A stretch of 64,000 nt of DNA. Origin: Defluviitaleaceae bacterium. GTDB taxonomy: Bacteria > Bacillota > Clostridia > Lachnospirales > WQUN01. The stretch is from the NCBI GenBank assembly GCA_009779755.1, contig WRDO01000001.1:81592-145591 (forward strand). Direction: 5' to 3'. The notes beneath the pieces are model-generated. The model did not search any database and was not told where the DNA came from. It was given only the letters and a program-made list of their open reading frames with translations. This document shows, piece after piece, positions 47,136 through 54,519 of this stretch (position 1 is the first letter of the stretch; each line of letters opens with the position of its first letter). Both the position numbers and the translations under genes were made by a program.

Positions 47136-47165
47136 TTGAACTTTTTTTGCCCTAAATGATATGAT
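47136..47165 (+). promoter_or_regulatory. Promoter of candidate large RNA
   Basis: TTGAAC (47136-47141) and TATGAT (47160-47165) with an 18-bp spacer. The predicted start is near 47172, ahead of a 720-bp stretch without a credible gene. Confidence 0.6.
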
Positions 47166-47171
47166 GTACTC

Positions 47172-47780
47172 GGAATCCGGAGACTAAGAAAGGCATGAAA
47201 CATAGAAATTCATTGGTTTTATTAGCTTTCTATCAAACGACCATTTTAAGCCTTGTGCTTTAAGTTGACTCAAACTTAGTGGCGTTTGCTTATGCTGGAT
47301 TTCATAGGCTGGATTTCCTAGGTACGGAATCTCTAAATCCTTGAAGCGTCTAAGGAATTTTATTTAATTAAGCGGTCAGGAAGTGTAGGTCACCTTCCAC
47401 GGATTAACAATATCAAAAACGCCACTCGAAACGCTTCCCCGTAACCAATGGGGTTTCTGAAGAGGGAGCGGAAAGCCACAAACTACTCAACATCATATGG
47501 GTTTCATACGTCGCGCATGGTATTTTACCAAAAAAATATCAGCTCGTAATTCATCGTGAGGATTGCCGAAGAATAAGCCGCAGGATAACCCCTGAAGGTT
47601 GCGTATCGCATTTCGTAGTTTGTGAAGGGTATTTATGCGCCCGATGTGAAGAAGCTCTCCTGCGGCTTGTAAATAACCTTAAAAATACAATCGTTTTTAA
47701 GACGCGGATACTGACGTTTTACAAAACCCGAATCCCATAAACTAACCACCCAAAGGCTTGAAAAGCACAAGTATAAAACC
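47172..47780 (+). ncRNA. Candidate large structured noncoding RNA
   Basis: The 990-bp gap between 46902 and 47894 has no convincing coding frame but has its own promoter and long-range pairing. CTTGTGCTTT (47252-47261) pairs perfectly with AAAGCACAAG (47762-47771), closing about 520 nt. AAGCCGCAGGA (47575-47585) pairs perfectly with TCCTGCGGCTT (47658-47668). Local hairpins include TGCG-TAT-CGCA, GTTTT-ACA-AAAAC, and CCCC..GGGG near 47441-47457. A large ornate RNA such as ROOL, GOLLD, OLE or HEARO is possible; I found no group II domain V or group I signature. Ends are approximate. Confidence 0.5.
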
Positions 47781-47835
47781 ATGCTGAATGGTGGTGGGAA
47801 AGAATGGTGTGGATTTGGCTGTGTAATTAGAAGAC

Positions 47836-47864
47836 TTGACATTTTATGGGAACCGGGTTATGGT
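47836..47864 (+). promoter_or_regulatory. Promoter upstream of ribbon-helix-helix gene
   Basis: TTGACA (47836-47841), 17-bp spacer, TATGGT (47859-47864), 30 bp before the GTG start of the next gene. Confidence 0.6.
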
Positions 47865-47894
47865 AAAAACCGACCCACAAAAGGAGGTGTTTTA

Positions 47895-48077
47895 GTGGGT
47901 GACAAAAAAATAGGGCGACCAACTGACAACCCGAAGGATTACACGCTGAAGGTTCGATTGGATAAAAAAACAAAAAAAAAGCTCGAAGAGTGCGTTAATT
48001 TTATAGGCGCATCCAAAGCCGAAGTTATCCGTCGTGGAATCCATAGGGAACACGGAAGCCTAAATGAACAAAAATAG
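47895..48077 (+). CDS. Small ribbon-helix-helix DNA-binding protein
   Basis: 60 residues, starting at GTG after AAAGGAGGTG. The sequence IGRPTDNPKDYTLKVRLDKKTKKKLEECVNFIGASKAEVIRRGIHRE fits the CopG/Arc fold: a short strand (TLKVRLDK) and two helices. Small proteins of this kind repress plasmid or element genes or act as antitoxins. No toxin partner follows directly. Confidence 0.8.
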   Translation: MGDKKIGRPTDNPKDYTLKVRLDKKTKKKLEECVNFIGASKAEVIRRGIHREHGSLNEQK

Positions 48078-48114
48078 GAAGCGACCCATCCGACCAAAGA
48101 TACATCGCTTCCTA
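48075..48114 (+). terminator. Hairpin after ribbon-helix-helix gene
   Basis: TAGGAAGCGA (48075-48084) and TCGCTTCCTA (48105-48114) form a perfect 10-bp stem that begins at the stop codon. No T-run follows, so it may be a 3' stabiliser or operator rather than a true terminator. Confidence 0.5.
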
Positions 48115-48247
48115 CGCGGGACCCACCCGAAGGTGAGTACAATGTAAATACTACTACATTTATTGCCTATCTTCAAGGTGGAACCGAAAAAAGTACGTGA
48201 TTTTCAAACACACTTTTTTTATTCAAACCTAAAAGGAGGCATTTTTA

Positions 48248-49342
48248 ATGCGTAAACAAGACATTTTTGGCGTTTTGGAAAACGCCGCGAAAGCAATCAT
48301 CAAGTTACAAATCGGTGACAACAGGGTATGCAAAAATGAACGCACCGAAACGGAGCGAAAAGCCGAGCTGGCTAAATTAGAAACACAATACGCCGCAGCG
48401 GAGCAAGAATTGATTGACTTCATCAGGAAAACATCAAAGCAAGTTTTCACCGTGGAAAACTTGTTAGTGTTTTTCAAGGATTCCTGCAATGCTTTTAACG
48501 GCTTGGGAATACGATTTGACGCGTTGAAGGAACGAATCGTCGGCACAAAACCGAAATCGCCGCAAGCCAATTTTGAGTGCGCGATTTATTCCGGTACCGT
48601 TTATAACCGCCATTATCATGATTGCGATGATTTATTCAGAAGCCTGACGGAAAACTCCGCTCATTCGCTTGTCCAAGAATCTTTCCAAGAAAGCATTGAC
48701 ATCAACAGCGAAATGAAATCACTGGCTGCTGTTTACCTCATGCAATACCTAACGGAAATCGGTAGAAAAACCGGAACGACATCCATCGAAAATGCCTTGA
48801 TGTGTGTAAGCCACACACAACATTTGACAGAACCGACTTGGGCCGAACGGTCATTGTTGGGATTCTTTGAAGATGAAGATGATGTCGGTTTCAATGAGTT
48901 CCTCATACACGGTCGGTACCGTATTGAAACAAACAAGGATTTTGTGCGTGTATTCACGAATAAAATAACGGAGCTATTCTACAATACACGTGTTGACGAC
49001 AAGGACTACTTCGCAATTCAACGCTTAAGGAACGCTGTGTATACGCTCGCCGTTTCGACGTATTTCGGCGTATTGAATGAGAATGAACCCACTTACGCTT
49101 TTGAAGAAGCAATGAACGCAATACGCATCATCGGCAACGGCAGCGTAAGCGAAAACTCTTTGTGTGAAGAGGAACAGTATTACGGCGATGCGATTGTATT
49201 GCGCCGTTCGGATATGTGCGGAACGTCATACACAATGAACGCACAGGGATTAAAGAGCTTTTGCGAAATGATTTATCATCTTAAGTTGGATGATATGCAA
49301 GGCTTTTCGATTGTATCCGATGCTATTCATTCATTGGCATAA
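48248..49342 (+). CDS. Protein of unknown function in the integrated element
   Basis: 364 residues after AAAAGGAGGC. A helical N-terminus (residues about 30-65, ETERKAELAKLETQYAAAEQELIDFIRKT) could be a coiled coil. No catalytic motif, signal or membrane helix is evident. I do not recognise it. It lies between the ribbon-helix-helix gene and the IR-flanked recombinase. Confidence 0.72.
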   Translation: MRKQDIFGVLENAAKAIIKLQIGDNRVCKNERTETERKAELAKLETQYAAAEQELIDFIRKTSKQVFTVENLLVFFKDSCNAFNGLGIRFDALKERIVGTKPKSPQANFECAIYSGTVYNRHYHDCDDLFRSLTENSAHSLVQESFQESIDINSEMKSLAAVYLMQYLTEIGRKTGTTSIENALMCVSHTQHLTEPTWAERSLLGFFEDEDDVGFNEFLIHGRYRIETNKDFVRVFTNKITELFYNTRVDDKDYFAIQRLRNAVYTLAVSTYFGVLNENEPTYAFEEAMNAIRIIGNGSVSENSLCEEEQYYGDAIVLRRSDMCGTSYTMNAQGLKSFCEMIYHLKLDDMQGFSIVSDAIHSLA

Positions 49343-49486
49343 AACCACATCGTTTTATCGGGGTTTAGTGTGGGACGCAGAGAAAAAATCGGCGGTTGCC
49401 TAAATCGTTCCAAAAACATTCGTTTATGAACCTGTGTGTGGTACACACACAACATTAGGGTTTTTAACGGAAAAAATGTGTCAAGT

Positions 49487-49520
49487 AACGTGCCAAATTC
49501 AAACAAGGATTTGGCACGTT
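49487..49520. terminator. Perfect 12-bp hairpin
   Basis: AACGTGCCAAAT (49487-49498) and ATTTGGCACGTT (49509-49520) with a 10-base loop, 145 bp after the preceding gene and 30 bp before the left inverted repeat of the recombinase cassette. The 300-bp gap also holds a small GTGTGTGGTACACACAC hairpin. Confidence 0.6.
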
Positions 49521-49550
49521 TATGACACAAGAAAGTTCCCCAACCAACCT

Positions 49551-50286
49551 CCAATCGACCGTCACCCCTCGATGCAACGCGAATGCTGTAACGGCACCGA
49601 GGGATAATCCGTTTAACAATCATATGAGTGAGGTAAAACAACATGACCGTAGGGTATTGCCGTGTTTCGACGGTTGACCAAACATTGGATAAATACATCG
49701 ACCAACTTATATCGGCAGGCGTTGACGAGCGCAACATATATGCGGAAAAGGTATCCGGTAAGCGACGTGACCGCCCGGAACTCAATCGTATGTTGTCCGC
49801 TTTGAAGTCGGGGGACATCGTGGTTATCCCTTCTCTGACACGATTGGGACGCAGCGTCAAAGACCTGTATGAAATCGTAAAGCAAATCGAGGAAAAAGGA
49901 GCGGGGGTAAAAAGCCTCAGCGAATCGTGGCTGGATTCAACCGCTTCCAATGCGATGGGAAAACTTTTATTCGCTATTTTTGCGGGACTTGCGGAGTTTG
50001 AGGTCGCGTTAATTTCGGAAAGGACGAAACAAGGTTTAAGAGCGGCAAAAGCGCGGGGTCGCTACGGCGGTAGGCCATCGAAGCGCAACGCAAAATCGCT
50101 AACGGTGCTTACGCTATACGAAAAGGGTATCCGAATAGTTGACATCGTAGCGCAAACGGAATTAAGCCGTTCTACGATTTACCGGATTCTGCGGGATGCG
50201 CGGCTGCCATGTGATACACAGTTTTATGAGCAAACTCCAACGCCGACATAGCCTTCGCGTTGCATCGAAGGGTGACGGTCGATTGG
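49551..50286. mobile_element. Serine recombinase cassette bounded by 37-bp inverted repeats
   Basis: The ends 49551-49587 and 50250-50286 are inverted copies with 35 of 37 bases matching; similarity continues weakly outward. The only gene inside is a serine recombinase. This is either a self-encoded invertible segment, with the repeats as crossover sites, or a very small transposon. The stop codon of the gene lies within one base of the right repeat. Confidence 0.7.
49643..50251 (+). CDS. Serine recombinase (resolvase/DNA invertase family)
   Basis: 202 residues. The N-terminal catalytic domain begins MTVGYCRVSTVDQTLDKY with the nucleophile serine near residue 9, then the IPSLTRLGRSVKDLYEIVKQIEEKG helix and AGLAEFEVALISERTKQGLRAAKARG. 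A C-terminal helix-turn-helix (RIVDIVAQTELSRSTIYRILRDARLP) is present. The size and order fit Hin/Gin/Tn3 recombinases. It is enclosed by 37-bp inverted repeats. Confidence 0.93.
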   Translation: MTVGYCRVSTVDQTLDKYIDQLISAGVDERNIYAEKVSGKRRDRPELNRMLSALKSGDIVVIPSLTRLGRSVKDLYEIVKQIEEKGAGVKSLSESWLDSTASNAMGKLLFAIFAGLAEFEVALISERTKQGLRAAKARGRYGGRPSKRNAKSLTVLTLYEKGIRIVDIVAQTELSRSTIYRILRDARLPCDTQFYEQTPTPT

Positions 50287-50357
50287 GGGTTGTTGCCCTA
50301 ACTCCGATAATATGTAAAAATGACCTTATACGCTAACCCCAAAAGGAGCGCAAAATA

Positions 50358-50582
50358 ATGAAAAGCGTTACCATAGACCATAAAACATTTTTTCAAGTAA
50401 GTATCGTCCACAAATTATTGAATCGATGGCATATCGAACCAATAGAATTTTTAAAGCTGGACGAAAAATTCAATATACTTTCGTTTCTACGTGAGGGCTA
50501 CGATTTATTTCATCTTAACGGTGATATGGGAACAATCGAGGAAGTGGAGGGATTTATTAAAGAGCAAGGCGGTGTCTTGTGA
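50358..50582 (+). CDS. DUF3791 family protein
   Basis: 74 residues after AAAAGGAGCG. The sequence FQVSIVHKLLNRWHIEPIEFLKLDEKFNILSFLREGYDLFHLNGDMGTIEEVEGFI has the DUF3791 pattern. It overlaps the DUF3990 gene by 4 bp (GTGA). Small proteins of this family accompany DUF3990 genes in gut Firmicutes; an antitoxin or inhibitor role is plausible but unproven. Confidence 0.8.
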   Translation: MKSVTIDHKTFFQVSIVHKLLNRWHIEPIEFLKLDEKFNILSFLREGYDLFHLNGDMGTIEEVEGFIKEQGGVL

Positions 50583-51139
50583 TAATAAAAATACCGGATA
50601 TACTTTACCACGGAACTATTTCAGAATTTACTTCCATCGATGTATCTAAAGGGAAACCGTACAAAGATTTCGGCAAAGGATTTTATGCCGCTATAAAAAA
50701 CAGCCATGCCGCATCATTTGCACGGCTGGTAAAAAGAGATACCATTATACGCTTGGAACGGACAGGTCGCCCGCATAGTCACATACAATCACGGATATAC
50801 ACGTTATCTGTGAATACATCCATGTTAAACATTCCTCATTTCCACGTAAAATACTTCCCTGTACCTGACCTTGAATGGGTGGACTTTGTAATCACCAACC
50901 GTGAAAGCAGGGGAAAGCCGCATGACTACGACATTGTAATTGGGCCGACTGCCGACGATGATACGGCTACTTGCCTTGACGCATACCGTGACGGACTATA
51001 TGGCGAAGTAGGAAGCCATGACGCAAGAGCGACACTCCTGCGAAACCTAGAGCCTGATAATCTGCCCATACAGGTTTATTTTGGTACGCCTGACGCAGCG
51101 CGTACCATTTCCATAAAAAAGGTGGAGATACTGCCATGA
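50579..51139 (+). CDS. DUF3990 family protein, ADP-ribosyltransferase-like
   Basis: 186 residues from GTG overlapping the previous stop. ILYHGTISEFTSIDVSKGKPYKDFGKGFYAAIKNSHAASFA resembles the beginning of an ADP-ribosyltransferase fold (YHGT..DFGKGFYAA). Later DYDIVIGPTADDDTATCLDAYRDG and QVYFGTPDAARTI fit DUF3990. It may modify a target with ADP-ribose from NAD. It is translationally coupled to small genes on both sides, which suggests a toxin guarded by its neighbours. Confidence 0.8.
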   Translation: MIIKIPDILYHGTISEFTSIDVSKGKPYKDFGKGFYAAIKNSHAASFARLVKRDTIIRLERTGRPHSHIQSRIYTLSVNTSMLNIPHFHVKYFPVPDLEWVDFVITNRESRGKPHDYDIVIGPTADDDTATCLDAYRDGLYGEVGSHDARATLLRNLEPDNLPIQVYFGTPDAARTISIKKVEILP

Positions 51140-51372
51140 ATACAGGCAAAGCTAAATTTGCCATAAATTCACATACACAAGCCATTGTAAACCATGTAGC
51201 CAAATTAAAAGACATTGCCCTTGATGATGCGTTTCGTGAATTTATGAACAGTCACACATATGCATTGTTGCTGGATTTCGATTCCCATTTATATTCAAAA
51301 AGCCGCGCATACATTATTGATATGTACCAATGCGAATTAACAAACGATTGGAAAAATTGGTTGGAAGTCTGA
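51136..51372 (+). CDS. Small protein coupled to the DUF3990 gene
   Basis: 78 residues with a 4-bp ATGA overlap with the DUF3990 gene. The sequence LDDAFREFMNSHTYALLLDFDSHLYSKSRAYIIDMYQCEL resembles DUF3791-type partners. Third gene of the operon. Only 145 bp separate it from the right element end. Confidence 0.72.
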   Translation: MNTGKAKFAINSHTQAIVNHVAKLKDIALDDAFREFMNSHTYALLLDFDSHLYSKSRAYIIDMYQCELTNDWKNWLEV

Positions 51373-51506
51373 CGGACACCTTGTCCAATGTCACAATAAA
51401 TAAAAAACCCTTATACGCATATTTGAATATATCGCCGTACCTTTGGGATTATGGAAAATGCTTGAAATTAAAGGTTTTAAGTCGCGTGCAATACGTGACA
51501 CTTCTA

Positions 51507-51530
51507 CCTACGTGCTCGATTGCTGTGTTT
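51507..51530. other. Right attachment site (attR) and 3' remnant of host gene
   Basis: The GA dinucleotide at 51518-51519 is followed by TTGCTGTG, the resumed host coding sequence. From 51519 the codons read I-A-V-F-T-H-N-A-I and a TAG at 51546-51548, in frame with the 5' part ending at 36489. Confidence 0.72.
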
Positions 51531-51548
51531 ACGCACAACGCTATCTAG
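51519..51548 (+). pseudogene. 3' end of the interrupted small Cys-rich gene
   Basis: Nine codons (IAVFTHNAI) and TAG, the displaced tail of the gene starting at 36202. After precise excision the protein would end CVIPVCKIAVFTHNAI, a natural-looking ending for this family. A terminator with a T-run in the same direction follows at 51599, as expected for the end of a plus-strand gene. Confidence 0.75.
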
Positions 51549-51598
51549 GAAAAATAAAAAAGATAAAGTACTAAGGAAATTTGGAGTGTATGTAAAAC

Positions 51599-51678
51599 GC
51601 CCCTCTCGGGATGAAAATTTTCTCGAAGGCTCTGTGAAAGTCGCCTTCGTGAAAATTTTATCCCTGCGGGGCTTTTTT
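51599..51678. terminator. Terminator of the reconstituted host gene and of the VOC gene
   Basis: GCCCC..GGGATGAAAATTTTC..CGAAGGC pairs with GCCTTCG..GAAAATTTTATCCC..GGGGC around a 12-base loop, followed by TTTTTT on the plus strand. It lies between the plus-strand host gene tail and the minus-strand VOC gene and probably works both ways. Confidence 0.75.
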
Positions 51679-51711
51679 AATTACGTCTTTTTTGGTTAAG
51701 GGATTAAAAGA

Positions 51712-52119
51712 TTAAAGGTTTTCTTTTACCATCAGGTGCCACATTATGCCGTATTTGTCGATTAGGCGGGCGTAAAGGGTTGACCAGAATTGGAGGCCGG
51801 GTTCTTCTTCAATGGTTGCGCCTTCTTTTAGGGCTTCGAAGCCGCGGCGCAGGTCTTCGGGGGTGTTGTAGTAGGCGCTTAGGGCTAGGTTGTTGCCGGA
51901 AATGGGGTTTGAACCGTCGTCGTCGCACATGTCGGTGCGGCTGTTCAGGAGGGTTACGGAGGCGTGCATGATCAGGTCGCCGTTTTCGGTTTCGGGGTTA
52001 AACTCGGGGCTTTCGCGGTAGTAGGAGATGTGGTGTACCTCGGCTGCGAAGGCTTTTTTATACGTTTCGATGGCTTCGGCGCATTTTCCGCCGTGGATGT
52101 GGAAAAATGGTGCGATCAT
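51712..52119 (-). CDS. VOC family (PhnB/glyoxalase-like) protein
   Basis: 135 residues. MIAPFFHIHGGKCAEAIETYKKAFAAEVHHISYY is the typical start of PhnB-type VOC proteins. The central LIMHASVTLLNSRTDMCDD and the C-terminal FWSTLYARLIDKYGIMWHLM complete the fold. The activity is unknown; members bind small molecules or metals. It is 19 bp after the phosphoesterase gene. Confidence 0.9.
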   Translation of the reverse strand: MIAPFFHIHGGKCAEAIETYKKAFAAEVHHISYYRESPEFNPETENGDLIMHASVTLLNSRTDMCDDDGSNPISGNNLALSAYYNTPEDLRRGFEALKEGATIEEEPGLQFWSTLYARLIDKYGIMWHLMVKENL

Positions 52120-52138
52120 GGTTCATGCTCCTTTTGGG

Positions 52139-53086
52139 TTATAGTTTAATCCACCCCGATATGCCGTCCTTCTTGGCGAAGATACGGTCGGGGAAGGCTT
52201 CGACGACGCTTACGGTGTCGCCCGCCGATACGGGCAGGTGGTAGTCGGTGGCCATGTCGCAAATGGCGGTGCGGTTTTGGTCCTCCGTCCACACCTGCGA
52301 TTTGGGTACGGTTAAGATGGTGCCGGTCTTTAGGTGCTTGACGCGGCACAGCTTTTCGCCGTCCTCCGCGAGTTCCACGAATCGGTCGAGCCATGTAATG
52401 GAGAGGTTACCGCCGGAGGCTTCCTGCGGTTTATCGATGCGTTGGGTGGGGTGCTTGTCCACGGATTCGAAGGAGAATTTGTTGTTTTCGATGATGAAGG
52501 CGTTTAGCTGACCGTCGGGTTTGTTGCAATGACCGCCGTCAATTGAAATGATTTTGCGTTTTTCGTCTATGATGGGGTTGGAGCAGGGGATGCCGTGGCA
52601 GTACATGGCTACGGGCCAATGCCCGACGACCAACCATTTACTGAAAAGCCATTCTTCGAAGGCGGGCGCGGTTTCCAAAAAACCGTCGTATTTTTTTACC
52701 GTTGCGGGCTTGTGTAATGCGAGGTCGGTAAACTCCAAACCCGAATGGACGAATATGTATTCATCCGTTTCGATGATGTCGGGCAGGGCTTCCAGCCATA
52801 ACGCCTCCTGCGGGGAAAGGAAGTCCTCCAACCAATCGCAGTTGCCGCGCAGCATATAGACGTTTTCATTTTTATCCAGTTCCATCAGGAACTTGAGGGT
52901 TTCGGGGCCTTGGCTGCCTTTGGTGTACAAATCGCCGAGGATGAAGAGCGTCTCGCCCGCGCGGTAGTTAATCTTTTCCAACAGCCGCTTGAATAAATCC
53001 AATTCGCCGTGGATGTCCGAAATACAGATTATCCTGTTTGTATTATATCTATGGGTTAACTTTTTTATCTTTGCGGATTCGTTCAT
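52139..53086 (-). CDS. Calcineurin-like metallophosphoesterase
   Basis: 315 residues. The metal site is visible as IICISDIHGELDLFKRLLEKI, LFILGDLYTKG, MLRGNCDWL and LVVGHWPV, then SIDGGHC. The length and order suit the diadenosine tetraphosphatase/Ser-Thr phosphatase type. The C-terminal 80 residues look like an SH3-like appendage. Its start overlaps the aspA stop by 4 bp (ATGA). Confidence 0.9.
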   Translation of the reverse strand: MNESAKIKKLTHRYNTNRIICISDIHGELDLFKRLLEKINYRAGETLFILGDLYTKGSQGPETLKFLMELDKNENVYMLRGNCDWLEDFLSPQEALWLEALPDIIETDEYIFVHSGLEFTDLALHKPATVKKYDGFLETAPAFEEWLFSKWLVVGHWPVAMYCHGIPCSNPIIDEKRKIISIDGGHCNKPDGQLNAFIIENNKFSFESVDKHPTQRIDKPQEASGGNLSITWLDRFVELAEDGEKLCRVKHLKTGTILTVPKSQVWTEDQNRTAICDMATDYHLPVSAGDTVSVVEAFPDRIFAKKDGISGWIKL

Positions 53087-54519
53087 GCGTCTTCCTCTCC
53101 CTCTAAGCGTTCGCCCATACGCGTCATGCTGTCCGGGTCGAGGATTTTACGGATCGTTTCCTCCCCACCCAAGCGTTTCATAAGCGTATCGTCCGTCAAA
53201 CAAATATCCAGCGCGGTTGTATTTTCGGATAAAGCGATCCTTGCTATCGCCCCGGCGCGTTCGTAACCGATGTAAGGGGCGAGCGCTGTGGCGATGATGG
53301 GGCTGTTGTCCACGTTTTCCTTGATGCGTGCGATATTGCGCTTGGTTAGGCGGATGCGGGACACGCAACGTTCGCCGAATACTCGGAAGGCGTTGTTCAT
53401 CATACCCACGGATTGGATGAGGTTATAAACCAATACGGGCTGCATGACGTTAAGCTCGAACTGGCCCGCCTCGGAGGCGAGCGAAACGGTCAGGTCATTG
53501 CCGATGACTTGGAAAGCCACTTGGTTGATCAATTCGGGGATGATGGGATTCACCTTTTCGGGCATGATGGACGAACCCGGCTGGAGTTTTTCCAACGTGA
53601 TTTCGCCCAAGCCGCAATGGGGGCCGGATGCCATCAAGCGCAGGTCGTTGGCGATCTTGGACATGTTGACCGCGCATATCTTTAACGCGGCGGATACCTC
53701 GGTGAAGCAATCGGTATTCTGCGTGCCGTCCACCAGCGATTCGCAGCGGCGCAGGTTGGGGATGTCGGAGATTTCGCGCAGGTGCTCGATGACTTCCCTG
53801 ATATAGCGGGGGTTGGCATTAAGGGCCGTGCCGACGGCGGTGGCGCCAAGGTTTATTTCAAACAAATAATTGCCCGTATTGTTGATCCGGGCGATATCAC
53901 GTTCGATGACGCGGCGGTAAGCGTCGAACTCTTGCCCCAAGCGGATGGGTACGGCGTCTTGCAAGTGGGTGCGCCCCATCTTTACGATTTCGTCGAATTC
54001 GTCGGATTTTTCGCGGAAAACGGTACACATCATAGCCATGGTGGTCAATAACTCGTCTAACAGCTTGCGAATGCAAATCCGCGCGGCGGTGGGGATCACG
54101 TCGTTGGTGGATTGGGACATGTTTACATGGTCGTTGGGATGTACGATTTCATGGGAATGTTTCTCATGACCCATCTCAACGAGCGCAATGTTGGCGATGA
54201 CCTCGTTCGCGTTCATGTTAAGCGAGGTACCCGCGCCGCCCTGTATGGGGTCCACCACAAAATGCTCGTGGTACGAGCCGTTGATAATCGAATCACATGC
54301 GTTGACGATGTGCTTAAAGATGCCCGGTGCCTTAGCCTCCAAGTCACGTTCGTTTGCGAATGCGGCGGCTTTCTTCACCATGGCAAGGGACTTGATGAGC
54401 TCGGGATGAAGTTGATAATTGGTGATCGGAAAATTTTCCAACGCGCGTCGGGTGTTGATGCCGTAATACGCGTGCGTCGGAATATTAACCGCACCCAAGG
54501 AATCCTGCATGGTAATCAT
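53083..54519 (-). CDS. aspA: Aspartate ammonia-lyase
   Basis: 478 residues of the fumarase/aspartase superfamily. The signature loop SSIMPEKVNPIIPELINQ is present, and the active-site region HPNDHVNMSQSTNDVIPTAARI is aspartase-like. It deaminates aspartate to fumarate and ammonia, in keeping with amino-acid fermentation. Its start has GGAGGG upstream and overlaps the rqcH stop by 4 bp (ATGA); it also overlaps the phosphoesterase by 4 bp, so the three are one operon. Confidence 0.95.
   Translation of the reverse strand: MITMQDSLGAVNIPTHAYYGINTRRALENFPITNYQLHPELIKSLAMVKKAAAFANERDLEAKAPGIFKHIVNACDSIINGSYHEHFVVDPIQGGAGTSLNMNANEVIANIALVEMGHEKHSHEIVHPNDHVNMSQSTNDVIPTAARICIRKLLDELLTTMAMMCTVFREKSDEFDEIVKMGRTHLQDAVPIRLGQEFDAYRRVIERDIARINNTGNYLFEINLGATAVGTALNANPRYIREVIEHLREISDIPNLRRCESLVDGTQNTDCFTEVSAALKICAVNMSKIANDLRLMASGPHCGLGEITLEKLQPGSSIMPEKVNPIIPELINQVAFQVIGNDLTVSLASEAGQFELNVMQPVLVYNLIQSVGMMNNAFRVFGERCVSRIRLTKRNIARIKENVDNSPIIATALAPYIGYERAGAIARIALSENTTALDICLTDDTLMKRLGGEETIRKILDPDSMTRMGERLEGEEDA

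Noticed and set aside
47172..47780. Group I or group II intron
   Set aside because: I looked for a group II domain V hairpin and group I core segments and saw neither; no intron-encoded protein or split gene is next to it.
47633..47842. Short open frame in the 47-kb noncoding region
   Set aside because: 69 codons, no ribosome binding site, overlaps long-range pairing of the candidate RNA.
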